Assembly: GCA_910579015.1 (NCBI GenBank)
Contig: CAJTRO010000005.1
Location: 65,429-129,428, forward strand
DNA from: an uncultured Dorea sp.
GTDB lineage: Bacteria; Bacillota_A; Clostridia; Lachnospirales; Lachnospiraceae
Reading direction: 5' to 3'
DNA length: 64,000 nucleotides
Under the pieces are notes generated by a model. The model did no database searches, was not told where the DNA came from, and saw only the letters and a program-made list of their open reading frames with translations. Shown here piece after piece: positions 35,848-44,704 of the stretch (its first letter is position 1; each line of letters opens with the position of its first letter). The position numbers were made by a program, and so were the translations under genes.

Positions 35848-37768
35848 CCGGCATCTCCTTCTCCGGCGTCATAAGGGCAAGCTTTCCGTCCGCATCCTCC
35901 GCGCACAGGAGCATTCCCTCAGACAGTACGCCCGCAAGGCGCGCCGGCTTCAGATTCACAAGGACCATGACCTTCTTTCCGACCATCTCTTCCGGCTTAT
36001 AGTGCGCCTTGATACCGGACACGATCTGCTTCACCTGACTGCCGATCTTTACCTGGGAGCATAGAAGCTTCTTGGACTTCTTGACCTCCTCGCAGGCAAT
36101 GATCTCGCCCACCTGGAACTGCATCTTCCCGAAATCCTCAAAGGTAATCTCCGGCTTTGCCTCGATGTCGATCACCGCCGCGTCTGATTCCCCGGCGCCG
36201 TCTGCTTTGCTCTCATCTGCCTCTTCCTGTGGATGAAGCTCTTCTACCTTCTTCATCACCTCATTCACATCCAGTCTGGCGAACAGGATCTCTGGCTTCT
36301 CCGTTACCTTGCCGTCACCCAGCTGGCTTAAGATCCGCCCTGATGTCTCCGGCATAAACGGCTCGATCAGCACAGCTCCCGCCCTGATACTCTCGATCAG
36401 GTTATAGAGCACCGTCTCCAGACGGTCCTTCTTCGCCTCATCCTTCGCCAGCGCCCAGGGAAGCGTCTCATCAATATACTTGTTACAGCGCTTGAACAGA
36501 TTGAAGATCTCCGTGATCGCATCCGCAACCCGAAGGTCGTTCATCTTCGCATCCACAACCTTCGGCGTGTTCTCCACAACAGCTTTCAGGTCCGCATCCA
36601 CACTGCGCTCTTCCTCTGTATCGGCCGCGCCCTTATCCGTCACCACACCGCCGAAATACTTGTTCGTCATGGAAACAGTCCGGTTCACCAGATTCCCCAG
36701 TGTGTTGGCGAGATCAGAATTCATACGCTCCACCATCAGCTCCCAGGTGATCACTCCGTCATTCTCAAACGGCATCTCATGGAGCACGAAATAACGTACC
36801 GCGTCCACGCCGAAGAAATCCACCAGTTCGTCGGCATACAGCACATTTCCCTTAGACTTGCTCATCTTGCCGTCGCCCTGCAAAAGCCACGGATGCCCGA
36901 AAATCTGCTTCGGAAGCGGAAGTTCAAGAGCCATCAGGAAGATCGGCCAGTAAATCGTGTGGAAACGGATGATATCCTTTCCGATCAGGTGCAGGTCAGC
37001 CGGCCAGTCCTTATGGAACTGTTCCGTGCTCTCCCCGTCACAGTCATATCCGATTCCGGTAATATAGTTGGTCAGCGCATCCAGCCACACATAGACCACG
37101 TGTCTCGGATCAAAATCTACCGGGATCCCCCACGTAAACGACGTTCTGGATACACACAGATCCTGCAATCCCGGAAGGAGGAAGTTATTCATCATCTCGT
37201 TCTTACGTGAAACCGGCTGGATAAACTCCGGATGTGCATTGATATGCTCGATCAGGCGGTCCGCATATTTACTCATCTTGAAAAAATATGCCTCCTCCTT
37301 CGCCGGCGAAACCTCCCGCCCGCAGTCCGGACACTTGCCGTCCACCAGCTGTGATTCCGTGAAGAAGGACTCGCAGGGCGTACAGTACATTCCCTCATAA
37401 TATCCCTTGTAGATATCTCCCTGGTCATAAAGCTTCCTGAAGATCTTCTGGACCTGCCGCTCATGCTCTTCGTCTGTTGTGCGGATGAATTTGTCATAGG
37501 AGGTATTCATCAGATCCCAGATCCGCCGGATCTCGCCCGCCACATTATCTACATATTCCTTCGGGGTAACGCCCGTATCGTCTGCTTTCAGCTCTATCTT
37601 CTGGCCGTGCTCGTCGGTTCCGGTCTGGAAGAATACATCGTATCCCTGGCTCCTCTTATATCTTGCAACAGCGTCTGCCAGAATGATCTCATAGGTATTC
37701 CCGATATGGGGCTTTCCTGACGTATAGGCAATGGCCGTTGTAATATAGTACTTTGGTTTTTCACTCAT
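35828..37768 (-). CDS. metG: Methionyl-tRNA synthetase with C-terminal tRNA-binding domain
   Basis: 646 residues. The HIGH motif is KPHIGNTY (about 20-26) and KMSKSKGN is at 301-308. One zinc knuckle is seen (CTPCESF at 129-132; CPDCG at 146-149). The C-terminal 110 residues are an EMAP/Trbp111 domain (FGKMQFQVGEIIACEEVKKSKKLL) used for tRNA binding and dimerisation. An acidic linker (about 515-540) separates them. A T-box leader lies 62 bp upstream. GGGAGAG precedes the ATG. Confidence 0.97.
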   Translation of the reverse strand: MSEKPKYYITTAIAYTSGKPHIGNTYEIILADAVARYKRSQGYDVFFQTGTDEHGQKIELKADDTGVTPKEYVDNVAGEIRRIWDLMNTSYDKFIRTTDEEHERQVQKIFRKLYDQGDIYKGYYEGMYCTPCESFFTESQLVDGKCPDCGREVSPAKEEAYFFKMSKYADRLIEHINAHPEFIQPVSRKNEMMNNFLLPGLQDLCVSRTSFTWGIPVDFDPRHVVYVWLDALTNYITGIGYDCDGESTEQFHKDWPADLHLIGKDIIRFHTIYWPIFLMALELPLPKQIFGHPWLLQGDGKMSKSKGNVLYADELVDFFGVDAVRYFVLHEMPFENDGVITWELMVERMNSDLANTLGNLVNRTVSMTNKYFGGVVTDKGAADTEEERSVDADLKAVVENTPKVVDAKMNDLRVADAITEIFNLFKRCNKYIDETLPWALAKDEAKKDRLETVLYNLIESIRAGAVLIEPFMPETSGRILSQLGDGKVTEKPEILFARLDVNEVMKKVEELHPQEEADESKADGAGESDAAVIDIEAKPEITFEDFGKMQFQVGEIIACEEVKKSKKLLCSQVKIGSQVKQIVSGIKAHYKPEEMVGKKVMVLVNLKPARLAGVLSEGMLLCAEDADGKLALMTPEKEMPAGAEIC

Positions 37769-37830
37769 TTTCTTTCTCTCCCTTCTCTTTATGTCAGCGA
37801 ATCTGCAAATGGACGCTCCCTGTCCGCGGC

Positions 37831-38165
37831 AAAAAAAACGTCCTCCTGGTATACCTCAAAACATACCAAGAAGACGGATCTTACCGTGTTACCACTTCTG
37901 CTTCATCCCGCCCTCGCGGACAGGACCTCATCAAGTGCAAAAAAACAGCACTCTCTCGCTATAACGGGCGAACCCATCGCAGCCTGTAAAAAATATCCCT
38001 TCCAGATGCTCCTTAAGCATAAGGCGGATATTCTATAGTCGGTGCGCTGCTCAGAAGCCATCTTCAGCCCTCTTCCATCCATCCCTCTCAGCATCCCGGA
38101 AATTCTCTGTAGGATCTCCAAAAGCTTACTCTCTTCATCATCGCTTTTCACCTTTATTGATCATG
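37831..38165 (-). promoter_or_regulatory. T-box riboswitch leader of metG
   Basis: On the minus strand the T-box sequence AGAAGTGGTAACACGG (37884-37899), whose TGGT would pair with an uncharged ACCA end, precedes a terminator hairpin (37839-37852 with 37863-37876) followed by eight T residues (37831-37838). A stem I with an AGTA-type bulge lies near 38125. The gene context and ATG triplets in the stem I region indicate a methionine specifier, but the specifier codon was not fixed by folding. Confidence 0.85.
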
Positions 38166-38171
38166 TTCAAA

Positions 38172-38201
38172 ATCCTATCATACACCTGCTTTGCTTGTCA
38201 A
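38172..38201 (-). promoter_or_regulatory. Promoter of the T-box/metG transcript
   Basis: Minus-strand TTGACA (38196-38201), 18 bp, TAGGAT (38172-38177), just before the T-box stem I. Confidence 0.65.
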
Positions 38202-38251
38202 GAGTGGTTTTCTCATTTGTTGCACGATCATCGCCCGATTTATTGTCCGAT

Positions 38252-39688
38252 TTATTGTCCGATATATTCCAGCTCCTCCTCGACCTGTGCAAAATCTATT
38301 ATCAGCTCTCCATCATAGATCCCGGCCGGAACCTTGTCACTAAGTCCATATATCGCCGGCTGCTGGTCTCTTTCAAAAAAGTATACGATCACCTTTCTTC
38401 TCTTCGTATCTACTATCCAATACTCTCTGACTCCCGCGTTCTTGTACTTCCGAAACTTCAGGAACAGATCCTTCTTCTCCGTCGATCTTGACAGTATCTC
38501 TATGATAAAGTCCGGCGCTCCCACAATACACTTCTCCGTAATCTTGTCTTTATCACAGACGATCAAGATATCCGGCTGTACCATCGTCCTGTCGTCGCAG
38601 TCCAGCTGTACATCCACCGGCGCCGCAAATCCCCGGCATCCTCCCTTTTTCCTCCTGAGAAAATCATTGATCTGCACCGATATCTGCAACACCGCAGTCT
38701 GATGCCCGGTTGACGGCGCGCTCATATCATAGAATACACCGTCTATCAGCTCCACCCTCCGCTCATCCGGCAGTGCGTAATAATCCTCCAGCGTATAGAT
38801 TCCCTTCCCCGCTTGATATGCTGTTTCCGATTCGCCAAGCATGTCCGGGAAGCCTTCTACGACTGTCCCCTGATCCTGATATTCTACTCTACGTTCCCCC
38901 TCGATCTGCGCAAAATCTATTACCAGCTCTCCATTATAGATCCCGACCGGAATCCTGTCACTAAGTCCATATATCGCCGGCTGCTGGTCTCTTTCAAAAA
39001 AGTATACGATCACCTTTCTTCTCTTCGTATCTACTATCCAATACTCTCTGACTCCCGCATTCTTGTACTTCCGAAACTTCAGAAACATGTCCTTCTTCTC
39101 CGTCGATCTTGACAGTATCTCTATGATAAAGTCCGGCGCTCCCACAATACACTTCTCCGTAATCTTGTCTTTATCACAGACGATCAAGATATCCGGCTGT
39201 ACCATCGTCCTGTCATCGCAGTCCAGCTGTACATCCACCGGCGCCATAAATACTTCACACTCTCCACTCCTGCCTTCAATAAACCGGACAATGGCATAGA
39301 CAATACGCAGTAAGATCCTCTGATGCCCGGTTGACGGCGCGCTCATATCATAGAATGCCCCGTCTATCAACTCCACCCTCCGTTCATCCGGCAGTGCGTA
39401 ATAATCCTCCAGAGTATAGCTCCCCGCCTGATATGCCATTTTTGATTCGCCAAGCATGTCCGGGAAGCCTTTCGCGTCTCCCTCCGGATACCTGCCGCCC
39501 TCCCTCAGTCCAAAGACAGAACCTGGCATCAATACATCCTCAAGGGCCTGCCACGCTTCCTCTCCCGGAAGCTCCTCTCCGCTTAATATCCCCCTGACCG
39601 TCTCCACCGGAATCCCTGATAATTCCGATATCTTATCATATGTACAGCCTTTTACTTCCCGGTAATACTCCATCAGCTGTATATTCAT
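38252..39688 (-). CDS. Tandem Uma2-family (PD-(D/E)XK-like) protein with N-terminal HTH
   Basis: 478 residues: a short helix-turn-helix (CTYDKISELSGIPVETVRGIL, 15-35), then two nearly identical Uma2/DUF820 domains (about 74-270 and 279-478). Each has the nuclease-like set: VQPDILIV (Asp), FIIEILSRST (Glu) and KFRKYKN (Lys). Outside residues 123-148 and 331-355 the copies are almost the same; inside those stretches they differ completely. Uma2 proteins are abundant in cyanobacteria and some Firmicutes and have no settled function. GAGGAGG precedes the ATG. Monocistronic. Confidence 0.85.
   Translation of the reverse strand: MNIQLMEYYREVKGCTYDKISELSGIPVETVRGILSGEELPGEEAWQALEDVLMPGSVFGLREGGRYPEGDAKGFPDMLGESKMAYQAGSYTLEDYYALPDERRVELIDGAFYDMSAPSTGHQRILLRIVYAIVRFIEGRSGECEVFMAPVDVQLDCDDRTMVQPDILIVCDKDKITEKCIVGAPDFIIEILSRSTEKKDMFLKFRKYKNAGVREYWIVDTKRRKVIVYFFERDQQPAIYGLSDRIPVGIYNGELVIDFAQIEGERRVEYQDQGTVVEGFPDMLGESETAYQAGKGIYTLEDYYALPDERRVELIDGVFYDMSAPSTGHQTAVLQISVQINDFLRRKKGGCRGFAAPVDVQLDCDDRTMVQPDILIVCDKDKITEKCIVGAPDFIIEILSRSTEKKDLFLKFRKYKNAGVREYWIVDTKRRKVIVYFFERDQQPAIYGLSDKVPAGIYDGELIIDFAQVEEELEYIGQ
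38286..39481. repeat. 621-bp tandem repeat inside the Uma2 gene
   Basis: The segments from about 38286-38860 and 38907-39481 align with an offset of 621 bp (for example GTCACTAAGTCCATATATCG at 38336 and 38957). Similarity is near complete except at 38624-38698 versus 39245-39322. Confidence 0.9.
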
Positions 39689-39742
39689 GCTGTCCTCCTC
39701 AACACATCCGAAAGAACAGGCCCCCGGCCTGATGAAATAAAA

Positions 39743-39772
39743 GGGAAACAGAACTATAGCCTTCTGTTTCCC
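39743..39772 (-). terminator. Terminator after the 213-residue unknown gene
   Basis: GGGAAACAGAA / TTCTGTTTCCC is a perfect 11-bp stem with an 8-nt loop, followed on the minus strand by TTTTATTT. Confidence 0.8.
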
Positions 39773-39802
39773 TCTCTTTCGTACATGTACTTATTCTTTT
39801 TC

Positions 39803-40444
39803 CTAATCTTCTAAGCCCTTCGCATAATAACTGTCGAACAGATCTCCGATCGCGCTGTGTGTCTCCTGTGCGATGGACGGAAGCTCTCTTCCCCAGGACT
39901 TGGTCGCCTGCTCAAATCCCTTCTCAACAGCCGCCTGCATCTTCTTCATCTTCTCCGGATCATCTCCTGCAAGCGCATAGGCAAAATCAAAGATTCTCTG
40001 TGAGGTCTGCTTTACACCCCAGTATCCGTCCTCTGAGATAGCCTCCTGAGCGTCTGCCTTGGTCTGTGCGTCTACAGTGAAGTTACCGCTGGCAATCTTT
40101 CTCCACATGTCATCGCCCTGGGCGGTCATGCCGGTGATCCCCTGCTTCTGGAACATCTGCGTCATCATGTTCGTAAAACGAACCATCTGGTTATCCAGAT
40201 CAGCCTTCAGGCTCTTCACAAGAGCGGCTCTCTCTGAATCACTCATCTTACTGCTTACCCTGGTATCCTTACTGAACTCAACACGGTCCTTGTTATTCTG
40301 GGATGTCTTATTATCCACAGCGCCAACCGCATCCTTGTTCTGCTCCTCCGCCGCCTTGCCGGCCGCCGTCGTATAGTTCGTATTTACAGAAGTATAGCCA
40401 GTTGCATTCTGGACATTCTGATAATAAAGGTCATCGATTTTCAC
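39803..40444 (-). CDS. Conserved-looking protein of unknown function
   Basis: 213 residues from a GTG at 40444, chosen because AAAGGAGG stands just upstream. The N-terminal 70 residues are low-complexity, Asn/Thr/Lys-rich and probably unstructured. The C-terminal part is helical and ends with an ordered pattern (GDDPEKMKKMQAAVEKGFEQ; WGRELPSIAQETHSAI). I recall similar C-terminal patterns in widespread bacterial proteins without assigned function (perhaps DUF5610-like), which I could not verify. No signal peptide. The PilZ gene is the next gene upstream on the same strand. Confidence 0.7.
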   Translation of the reverse strand: MKIDDLYYQNVQNATGYTSVNTNYTTAAGKAAEEQNKDAVGAVDNKTSQNNKDRVEFSKDTRVSSKMSDSERAALVKSLKADLDNQMVRFTNMMTQMFQKQGITGMTAQGDDMWRKIASGNFTVDAQTKADAQEAISEDGYWGVKQTSQRIFDFAYALAGDDPEKMKKMQAAVEKGFEQATKSWGRELPSIAQETHSAIGDLFDSYYAKGLED

Positions 40445-40603
40445 AGCATTTCCTCCTTTTCTTCTTCTCATGATCTGGTACAAAATCGTACCAGTGCGCC
40501 AAGAAAATCATATTCATCAACAATTATGTTTGTATTAGTTATATCGGCGGAAAACCGGAAAACATAAGGAAAAGATTGGGAAATTCATCATATCCGGGAA
40601 AAT

Positions 40604-41314
40604 TTATTTTCCTTCCCTCTTCTTTCGCTGGACAACCGAGATATTCCGTGCAATCTGCTCCTGGTCGGCTTCCGTAAGATCTATAAACTGGCACCCGTAC
40701 TCAAACCAGGAATCCTTCTTCTCTATCACCCGCAGTACCTCGCAATACATGATCGAAGTCGGCCTGTCCTCAAGAAGCTTTACCCTGAGCATGAACCGGT
40801 CCCCTTTATAAAAACGGCGCTCTGCCCCCACAGCAGCCCCGCCCACACTGATATTCAGAAGCTTACATGGGTGCCGGTCTTCTTCATTCTCTACCGTGGT
40901 AAGCGCGGCGTCAAGATCTGTGCTCAGACGGAAAAAGGCACGTTCATTCTCAACTCTTATCACCTTCAGCTCGTCCATCTCCCAGATATGCTTCTCTCCA
41001 GGTGTTATGATCCCCTCTATGAGAACAGCCTTGCGCTCCCTGTCATTATAACCGCGCAGCTTCACATACATATGCTCCGTTTCCTGATGGATGTCCATAT
41101 CCTGATTAGTATCCGCATCAGAATATTGACGCAGCCTCGCCTTGTTCCCCCGCAGATCCTCAAGCTTCGCGATGAAAAGCATCTGTCCCTCCGGCGTCTC
41201 CACCACAACCCGCATCCCCGAATACATCTCCAACGCCATGATATCGCTCGCCCCTCGGCTCTCTCCTGCTGTATCCTCTCCGTTCTTCTTTTTAAATATA
41301 TCGAATAACTTCAC
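40604..41314 (-). CDS. PilZ-domain (YcgR-like) c-di-GMP receptor
   Basis: 236 residues from a GTG start at 41314 with GAGGGGG upstream. The N-terminal 120 residues are a YcgR-N-like beta domain; the C-terminal half is PilZ, with RAFFR (RxxxR) and NISVGGAAV (D/NxSxxG), both needed for c-di-GMP binding. It therefore probably responds to c-di-GMP. No flagellar, pilus or cellulose gene is in the window; the partner may be one of the unknown genes around it. Confidence 0.88.
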   Translation of the reverse strand: MKLFDIFKKKNGEDTAGESRGASDIMALEMYSGMRVVVETPEGQMLFIAKLEDLRGNKARLRQYSDADTNQDMDIHQETEHMYVKLRGYNDRERKAVLIEGIITPGEKHIWEMDELKVIRVENERAFFRLSTDLDAALTTVENEEDRHPCKLLNISVGGAAVGAERRFYKGDRFMLRVKLLEDRPTSIMYCEVLRVIEKKDSWFEYGCQFIDLTEADQEQIARNISVVQRKKREGK

Positions 41315-41472
41315 ATTATACCCCCTCTATCTTTTGAATCAATGACATAACCTGCCAAACCGGGCTCTTACCCTGTCACGTACCCGCCTCACAGACTGTA
41401 TTGTACCATAAACCTGCCGGTATTTCTATATCTTGTAATACAGAACTCCACATTTTTACAGCTCAGAAAACT

Positions 41473-41502
41473 TTGACAATTTCATTGATGTTCTGATAAA
41501 AT
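41473..41502 (+). promoter_or_regulatory. Promoter of the second AraC-family gene
   Basis: TTGACA (41473-41478), 18 bp, TAAAAT (41497-41502). Confidence 0.6.
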
Positions 41503-41530
41503 GAACTTATCGAGTTGTTCATCCCCGCCT

Positions 41531-41550
41531 CATCAACCTAAAGGTTGATG
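41531..41550. promoter_or_regulatory. Palindrome in the leader of the second AraC-family gene
   Basis: CATCAACCT AA AGGTTGATG, a 9-bp perfect inverted repeat between the promoter and the start codon. It could be an autoregulatory operator or an RNA hairpin. Confidence 0.5.
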
Positions 41551-41580
41551 TGAACTCAGACAGAGGAGACTGATTCTATT

Positions 41581-42516
41581 ATGATTAAAAAATATGAAAG
41601 CATTACACTGAGAGAAGAATTGTCCATTAAGGATATCTATTCTATCCACTATTTTGAATATTCCAAGGACTTTGTGTACAAAGGCGAATCTCATGACTTC
41701 TGGGAGCTTCTTTTTGTAGACTTCGGAAATATAGAGGTTACGGCCGGCTCCCGCACCGTCCTTCTGAAAAAGGGCGAGATGATCTTCCACAAGCCCAATG
41801 AATTCCACGCTCTGAGAGCCGACGGGAAGGTTGCGCCGAACCTTATTGTAATCTCCTTCAAGTGTGACGCTCCTTGTATGGATTTCTTCGAAGACCAGAT
41901 CATCACGATTGATACTACGGAGAATTTCTATCTGGGACAGCTGATCGCGGAGACCAGAAAGACCTTCTATACACCGCTTAACAATCCCCTGATCTGCAAA
42001 TTGAGCCGCTATACTCAGACCTCTTTTGGCAGCGAGCAGATCATAAAGATCTCTCTGGAGCTTATGCTTATCAATATATTCCGGCGCCTGGCTCCAAAGG
42101 ATAACACACATTTTGTACCGTCTCCCTCTCGGATCAACACCCAGAACGGCGATATGACCAGAATGAGCCAGGTTGTCCAATATCTGAACAAGCATGTACG
42201 AGACCGTCTGACCGTCTCCGATATCTGCCGTGATAATATGATCGGGAAATCCCAGCTGCAACGCCTCTTCCATATGTATGAGGGGTGCGGAGTAATCGAA
42301 TATTTCTCACGGCTGAAGATTGATACTGCCAAGATAATGATCCGGGAAAACCGCTATTCCTTTACGGAGATTTCCAATATCCTGAATTATTCTTCTTACC
42401 AGTATTTCTCTCTGCAATTCAAAAAATATACCCGGATGTCTCCATCCGAGTACAGTTCTTCTACCAAAGTATTTACAGAGGGAACGCTTGATATGCCTGC
42501 GCCTGCCGCTGTCTGA
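41581..42516 (+). CDS. AraC-family transcriptional regulator
   Basis: 311 residues. The N-terminal cupin-like part (FEYSKDFVYKGESHDFWELLFVDFGNIEVTAGS...LLKKGEMIFHKPNEFH) and the C-terminal double helix-turn-helix (LTVSDICRDNMIGKSQLQRLF; YSFTEISNILNYSSYQYFSLQFKKYTRMSPSEYS) are clear. A central 70-residue linker is helical. GAGGAG lies about 12 bp before the ATG. The genes on either side point away or converge, so its regulon is not evident. Confidence 0.9.
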   Translation: MIKKYESITLREELSIKDIYSIHYFEYSKDFVYKGESHDFWELLFVDFGNIEVTAGSRTVLLKKGEMIFHKPNEFHALRADGKVAPNLIVISFKCDAPCMDFFEDQIITIDTTENFYLGQLIAETRKTFYTPLNNPLICKLSRYTQTSFGSEQIIKISLELMLINIFRRLAPKDNTHFVPSPSRINTQNGDMTRMSQVVQYLNKHVRDRLTVSDICRDNMIGKSQLQRLFHMYEGCGVIEYFSRLKIDTAKIMIRENRYSFTEISNILNYSSYQYFSLQFKKYTRMSPSEYSSSTKVFTEGTLDMPAPAAV

Positions 42517-42523
42517 TGCAGTG

Positions 42524-42574
42524 TCTGCACTAGTGCGGTATCTGCACTGGTGTGATGTCTGCACCAGTACACTG
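42524..42574. repeat. Three degenerate 17-bp tandem units
   Basis: TCTGCACTAGTG, TCTGCACTGGTG and TCTGCACCAGT begin at 42524, 42541 and 42558, just after the AraC stop. The units can also form short hairpins and may act as a terminator for the convergent genes. Confidence 0.6.
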
Positions 42575-42607
42575 TGCAGGCTGCAACACAGAATCAAGAT
42601 CCGCCTG

Positions 42608-43948
42608 TTACGCCAATACGGACATATAATTCGTCTTTATCCGGCTGTCATTAAGTTTCGAAATATCGTAAGCAAAAGAATTCCAGGAGTCCACCAGCTT
42701 CTGATACGCCGTTCTCCTGTCAACTCCTTCTGAGTAATAAAACTGCCGGAAACAATCTGAATTATCATAGAATCTTTTCCAGTAATAATTCTCCCTATAT
42801 CGGTCGACTTTTCCGTTTATATCTTCCTTACCCTTGCTTTTATCCCGGGCATAGTCGATACACGCCAGAATGGCTTCTGAATAACTTCCTTTTTCTTTAT
42901 AAAGCTTCAGCATCATCCTGCTGATGTCGTAGATCTCAGACTTATCATACACCGGAGCCCTCTCCTTATCATAATAAGGATCGTCGTACAGCTTAAGCTT
43001 CCGGTCATTAATCTTGTCAAGGATATGATCTATACTGGTATTCACAGCCCTTGTCATCTTATCAGCAAATTGTTCCGACACACGGCTGTTCTCGGCGAAC
43101 AGCTGCGTCTTCAATAACAGTATTCCTGCATCCAGGCCAAAGCTCTCTTCATTACCAAGACTGTCGAACAGCCCGTCAAACGTCATATCCTGCACCAGAC
43201 GATTCGCCAGAGATATCTCCTCTAAGCTGTACTGACCTTGCAAAGTGTCCGACGCATTCGTCGTATCGCAGGCTTTCCTAAGCTCCTGGGCCATATAGGC
43301 CGCATCATCCGCAAGCCACTCGTACTCCGTCCCTTTAAGCTTCGCATAATCACTGTTATTCCTGAGAAATTCTCTGTATTGCCGGACTTTATTCTGATAC
43401 TCGGATGCAATGGTGTCATATATCTTATCCTTTTCACCAGCGAATCCATTTTCCTCCAAAAAACCGCCCACGTTCTCGGCGAAAACGTCTGCCCGCTGGC
43501 TCATAACCTTAGATACTGCCGCATCCAGTCTGGCCATATGGTCATCTAACTCGGCTCCGCTGAAATGAGAATTCAGCTGATCGTACACAGTCACATAAGA
43601 GGCCGCAAGCCTGCTTAAGATATAATCTAAGTCATCGCCCCATTCAATATCAAATGCACTCTGAAACCGGAATTCATCCCACGAATATCCTTCCTCGTTT
43701 AACTGAGCCAGGAAATCTCCCGGTACATCCGAAACATTGTCAATCGGTTTGTGATTCTGGCCTTTCTCAAAGATCTTCACAGGATTCGCCATTCGATACT
43801 TGTACAAAAGCGCGCTGTCCTTCGTGATCTCCTCATTACCGCCGTAAAATGAATGGATCTTTTTATTACTCAGCTTCAAAAAACCATTCTGAAGAGCCGG
43901 CGGTCTTCCATTCAGGTTAACAAATAAAGAACTGGTATTGATCTGCAT
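42608..43948 (-). CDS. Unknown protein, 446 residues
   Basis: The ATG at 43948 is preceded by GAGGAGG. No signal peptide, transmembrane segment or catalytic motif is visible. The protein is rich in Asp, Tyr, Asn and Lys and mostly helical, with a middle coiled-coil-like part (about 150-230) and repeated Tyr/Arg-rich motifs in the last third (YRENYYWKRFYDNSDCFRQFYYSEGVDRR). The start MQINTSSLF is reminiscent of cytoplasmic structural or export substrates, but I do not recognise the family. Coding is well supported by its length and ribosome binding site. Confidence 0.75.
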   Translation of the reverse strand: MQINTSSLFVNLNGRPPALQNGFLKLSNKKIHSFYGGNEEITKDSALLYKYRMANPVKIFEKGQNHKPIDNVSDVPGDFLAQLNEEGYSWDEFRFQSAFDIEWGDDLDYILSRLAASYVTVYDQLNSHFSGAELDDHMARLDAAVSKVMSQRADVFAENVGGFLEENGFAGEKDKIYDTIASEYQNKVRQYREFLRNNSDYAKLKGTEYEWLADDAAYMAQELRKACDTTNASDTLQGQYSLEEISLANRLVQDMTFDGLFDSLGNEESFGLDAGILLLKTQLFAENSRVSEQFADKMTRAVNTSIDHILDKINDRKLKLYDDPYYDKERAPVYDKSEIYDISRMMLKLYKEKGSYSEAILACIDYARDKSKGKEDINGKVDRYRENYYWKRFYDNSDCFRQFYYSEGVDRRTAYQKLVDSWNSFAYDISKLNDSRIKTNYMSVLA

Positions 43949-44044
43949 CACACAACCTCCTCACCCATGCTGTCGATCTCCTGCAAGCATCTTATAATAA
44001 ATCGGCCTCTTTTGACTTTCTCTTAATAGTGTGAGAAATTATTG

Positions 44045-44617
44045 ATGCTTTTTGTCGGCGCATTTTCACTATCTTCCTTTGCTGGTTCTTCCAAGACAGC
44101 ATTGATGAGAGAATGGGGAATACTATTAAACAATACAAGTCAAGTTGATGATCCGGAAATATTTGCAAAGGGTAAAAATACAGTAGTATTGGAGAAAGAT
44201 GTCCAACGGGCTGCTGATTTTTATATACTGAAAGGATTAAATGAAACCGAAGCCCGTACAAAAGCCGAAGCCTATATGATGGAATACGAAGCTATGTATA
44301 GCAAGGCCATTCAGGCAGGCTTCCAGGTAACAGACAATGAAGTAAAAAGCTATATTGAAGAATTAAAAAAGGAAGTCGAAGCAGCGACTAACAGAGATGA
44401 AGTAATGGCTGTCATTAACCAATTTGAAAGCGAAGATGCTTATTGGGAATATGAATTTGAAGTTTACAGAAAAAGCCTGCCCATTCAAAACTATGTAAAA
44501 AGCTTAGAGATGACGCAGGATGAGCTTGAAGCTGTCAAGCAGCAGGCCGTGCAGAATGAAAGATACGTTAATCTTCTTAATTCTATGCATATATTAAATC
44601 AAAGAGTGCTACAATAA
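44045..44617 (+). CDS. SurA-N/PrsA-like fragment, probably 5'-truncated
   Basis: 190 residues. A hydrophobic run ending in FSLSSFAGSS looks like the tail of a signal peptide, but the basic n-region is missing because the frame is closed by a TAG at 44027, and no good ribosome binding site is present. The rest (VLEKDVQRAADFYILKGLNETEARTKAEAYMMEYEAMYSKAIQAGFQVTDNEVKSYIEE) resembles the helical N-terminal domain of SurA/PrsA-like chaperones, without a parvulin domain. It is AT-rich like the two genes that follow. Either a gene remnant or a cytoplasmic protein with a late start (Met at 44105). Confidence 0.5.
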   Translation: MLFVGAFSLSSFAGSSKTALMREWGILLNNTSQVDDPEIFAKGKNTVVLEKDVQRAADFYILKGLNETEARTKAEAYMMEYEAMYSKAIQAGFQVTDNEVKSYIEELKKEVEAATNRDEVMAVINQFESEDAYWEYEFEVYRKSLPIQNYVKSLEMTQDELEAVKQQAVQNERYVNLLNSMHILNQRVLQ

Positions 44618-44644
44618 ATAATATCTATTTAATTCCAAAATCAA

Positions 44645-44673
44645 TTGACGGTTAAATAAAACTAAATTATAAT
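44645..44673 (+). promoter_or_regulatory. Promoter of the Panacea toxin-antitoxin operon
   Basis: TTGACG (44645-44650), 17 bp, TATAAT (44668-44673), 31 bp before the antitoxin start. Confidence 0.75.
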
Positions 44674-44704
44674 AAAAGAACTCAGACGAAAGGAGGCGCT
44701 TGTT

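Noticed and set aside
37903..38151. Minus-strand reading frame of 82 codons upstream of metG
   Set aside because: It coincides with the T-box leader, whose RNA elements and terminator explain the sequence; the protein has no recognisable pattern.
42524..42590. Three 17-bp units considered as a CRISPR remnant or iteron set
   Set aside because: Units are contiguous and degenerate, no spacers, no replication or cas gene nearby.
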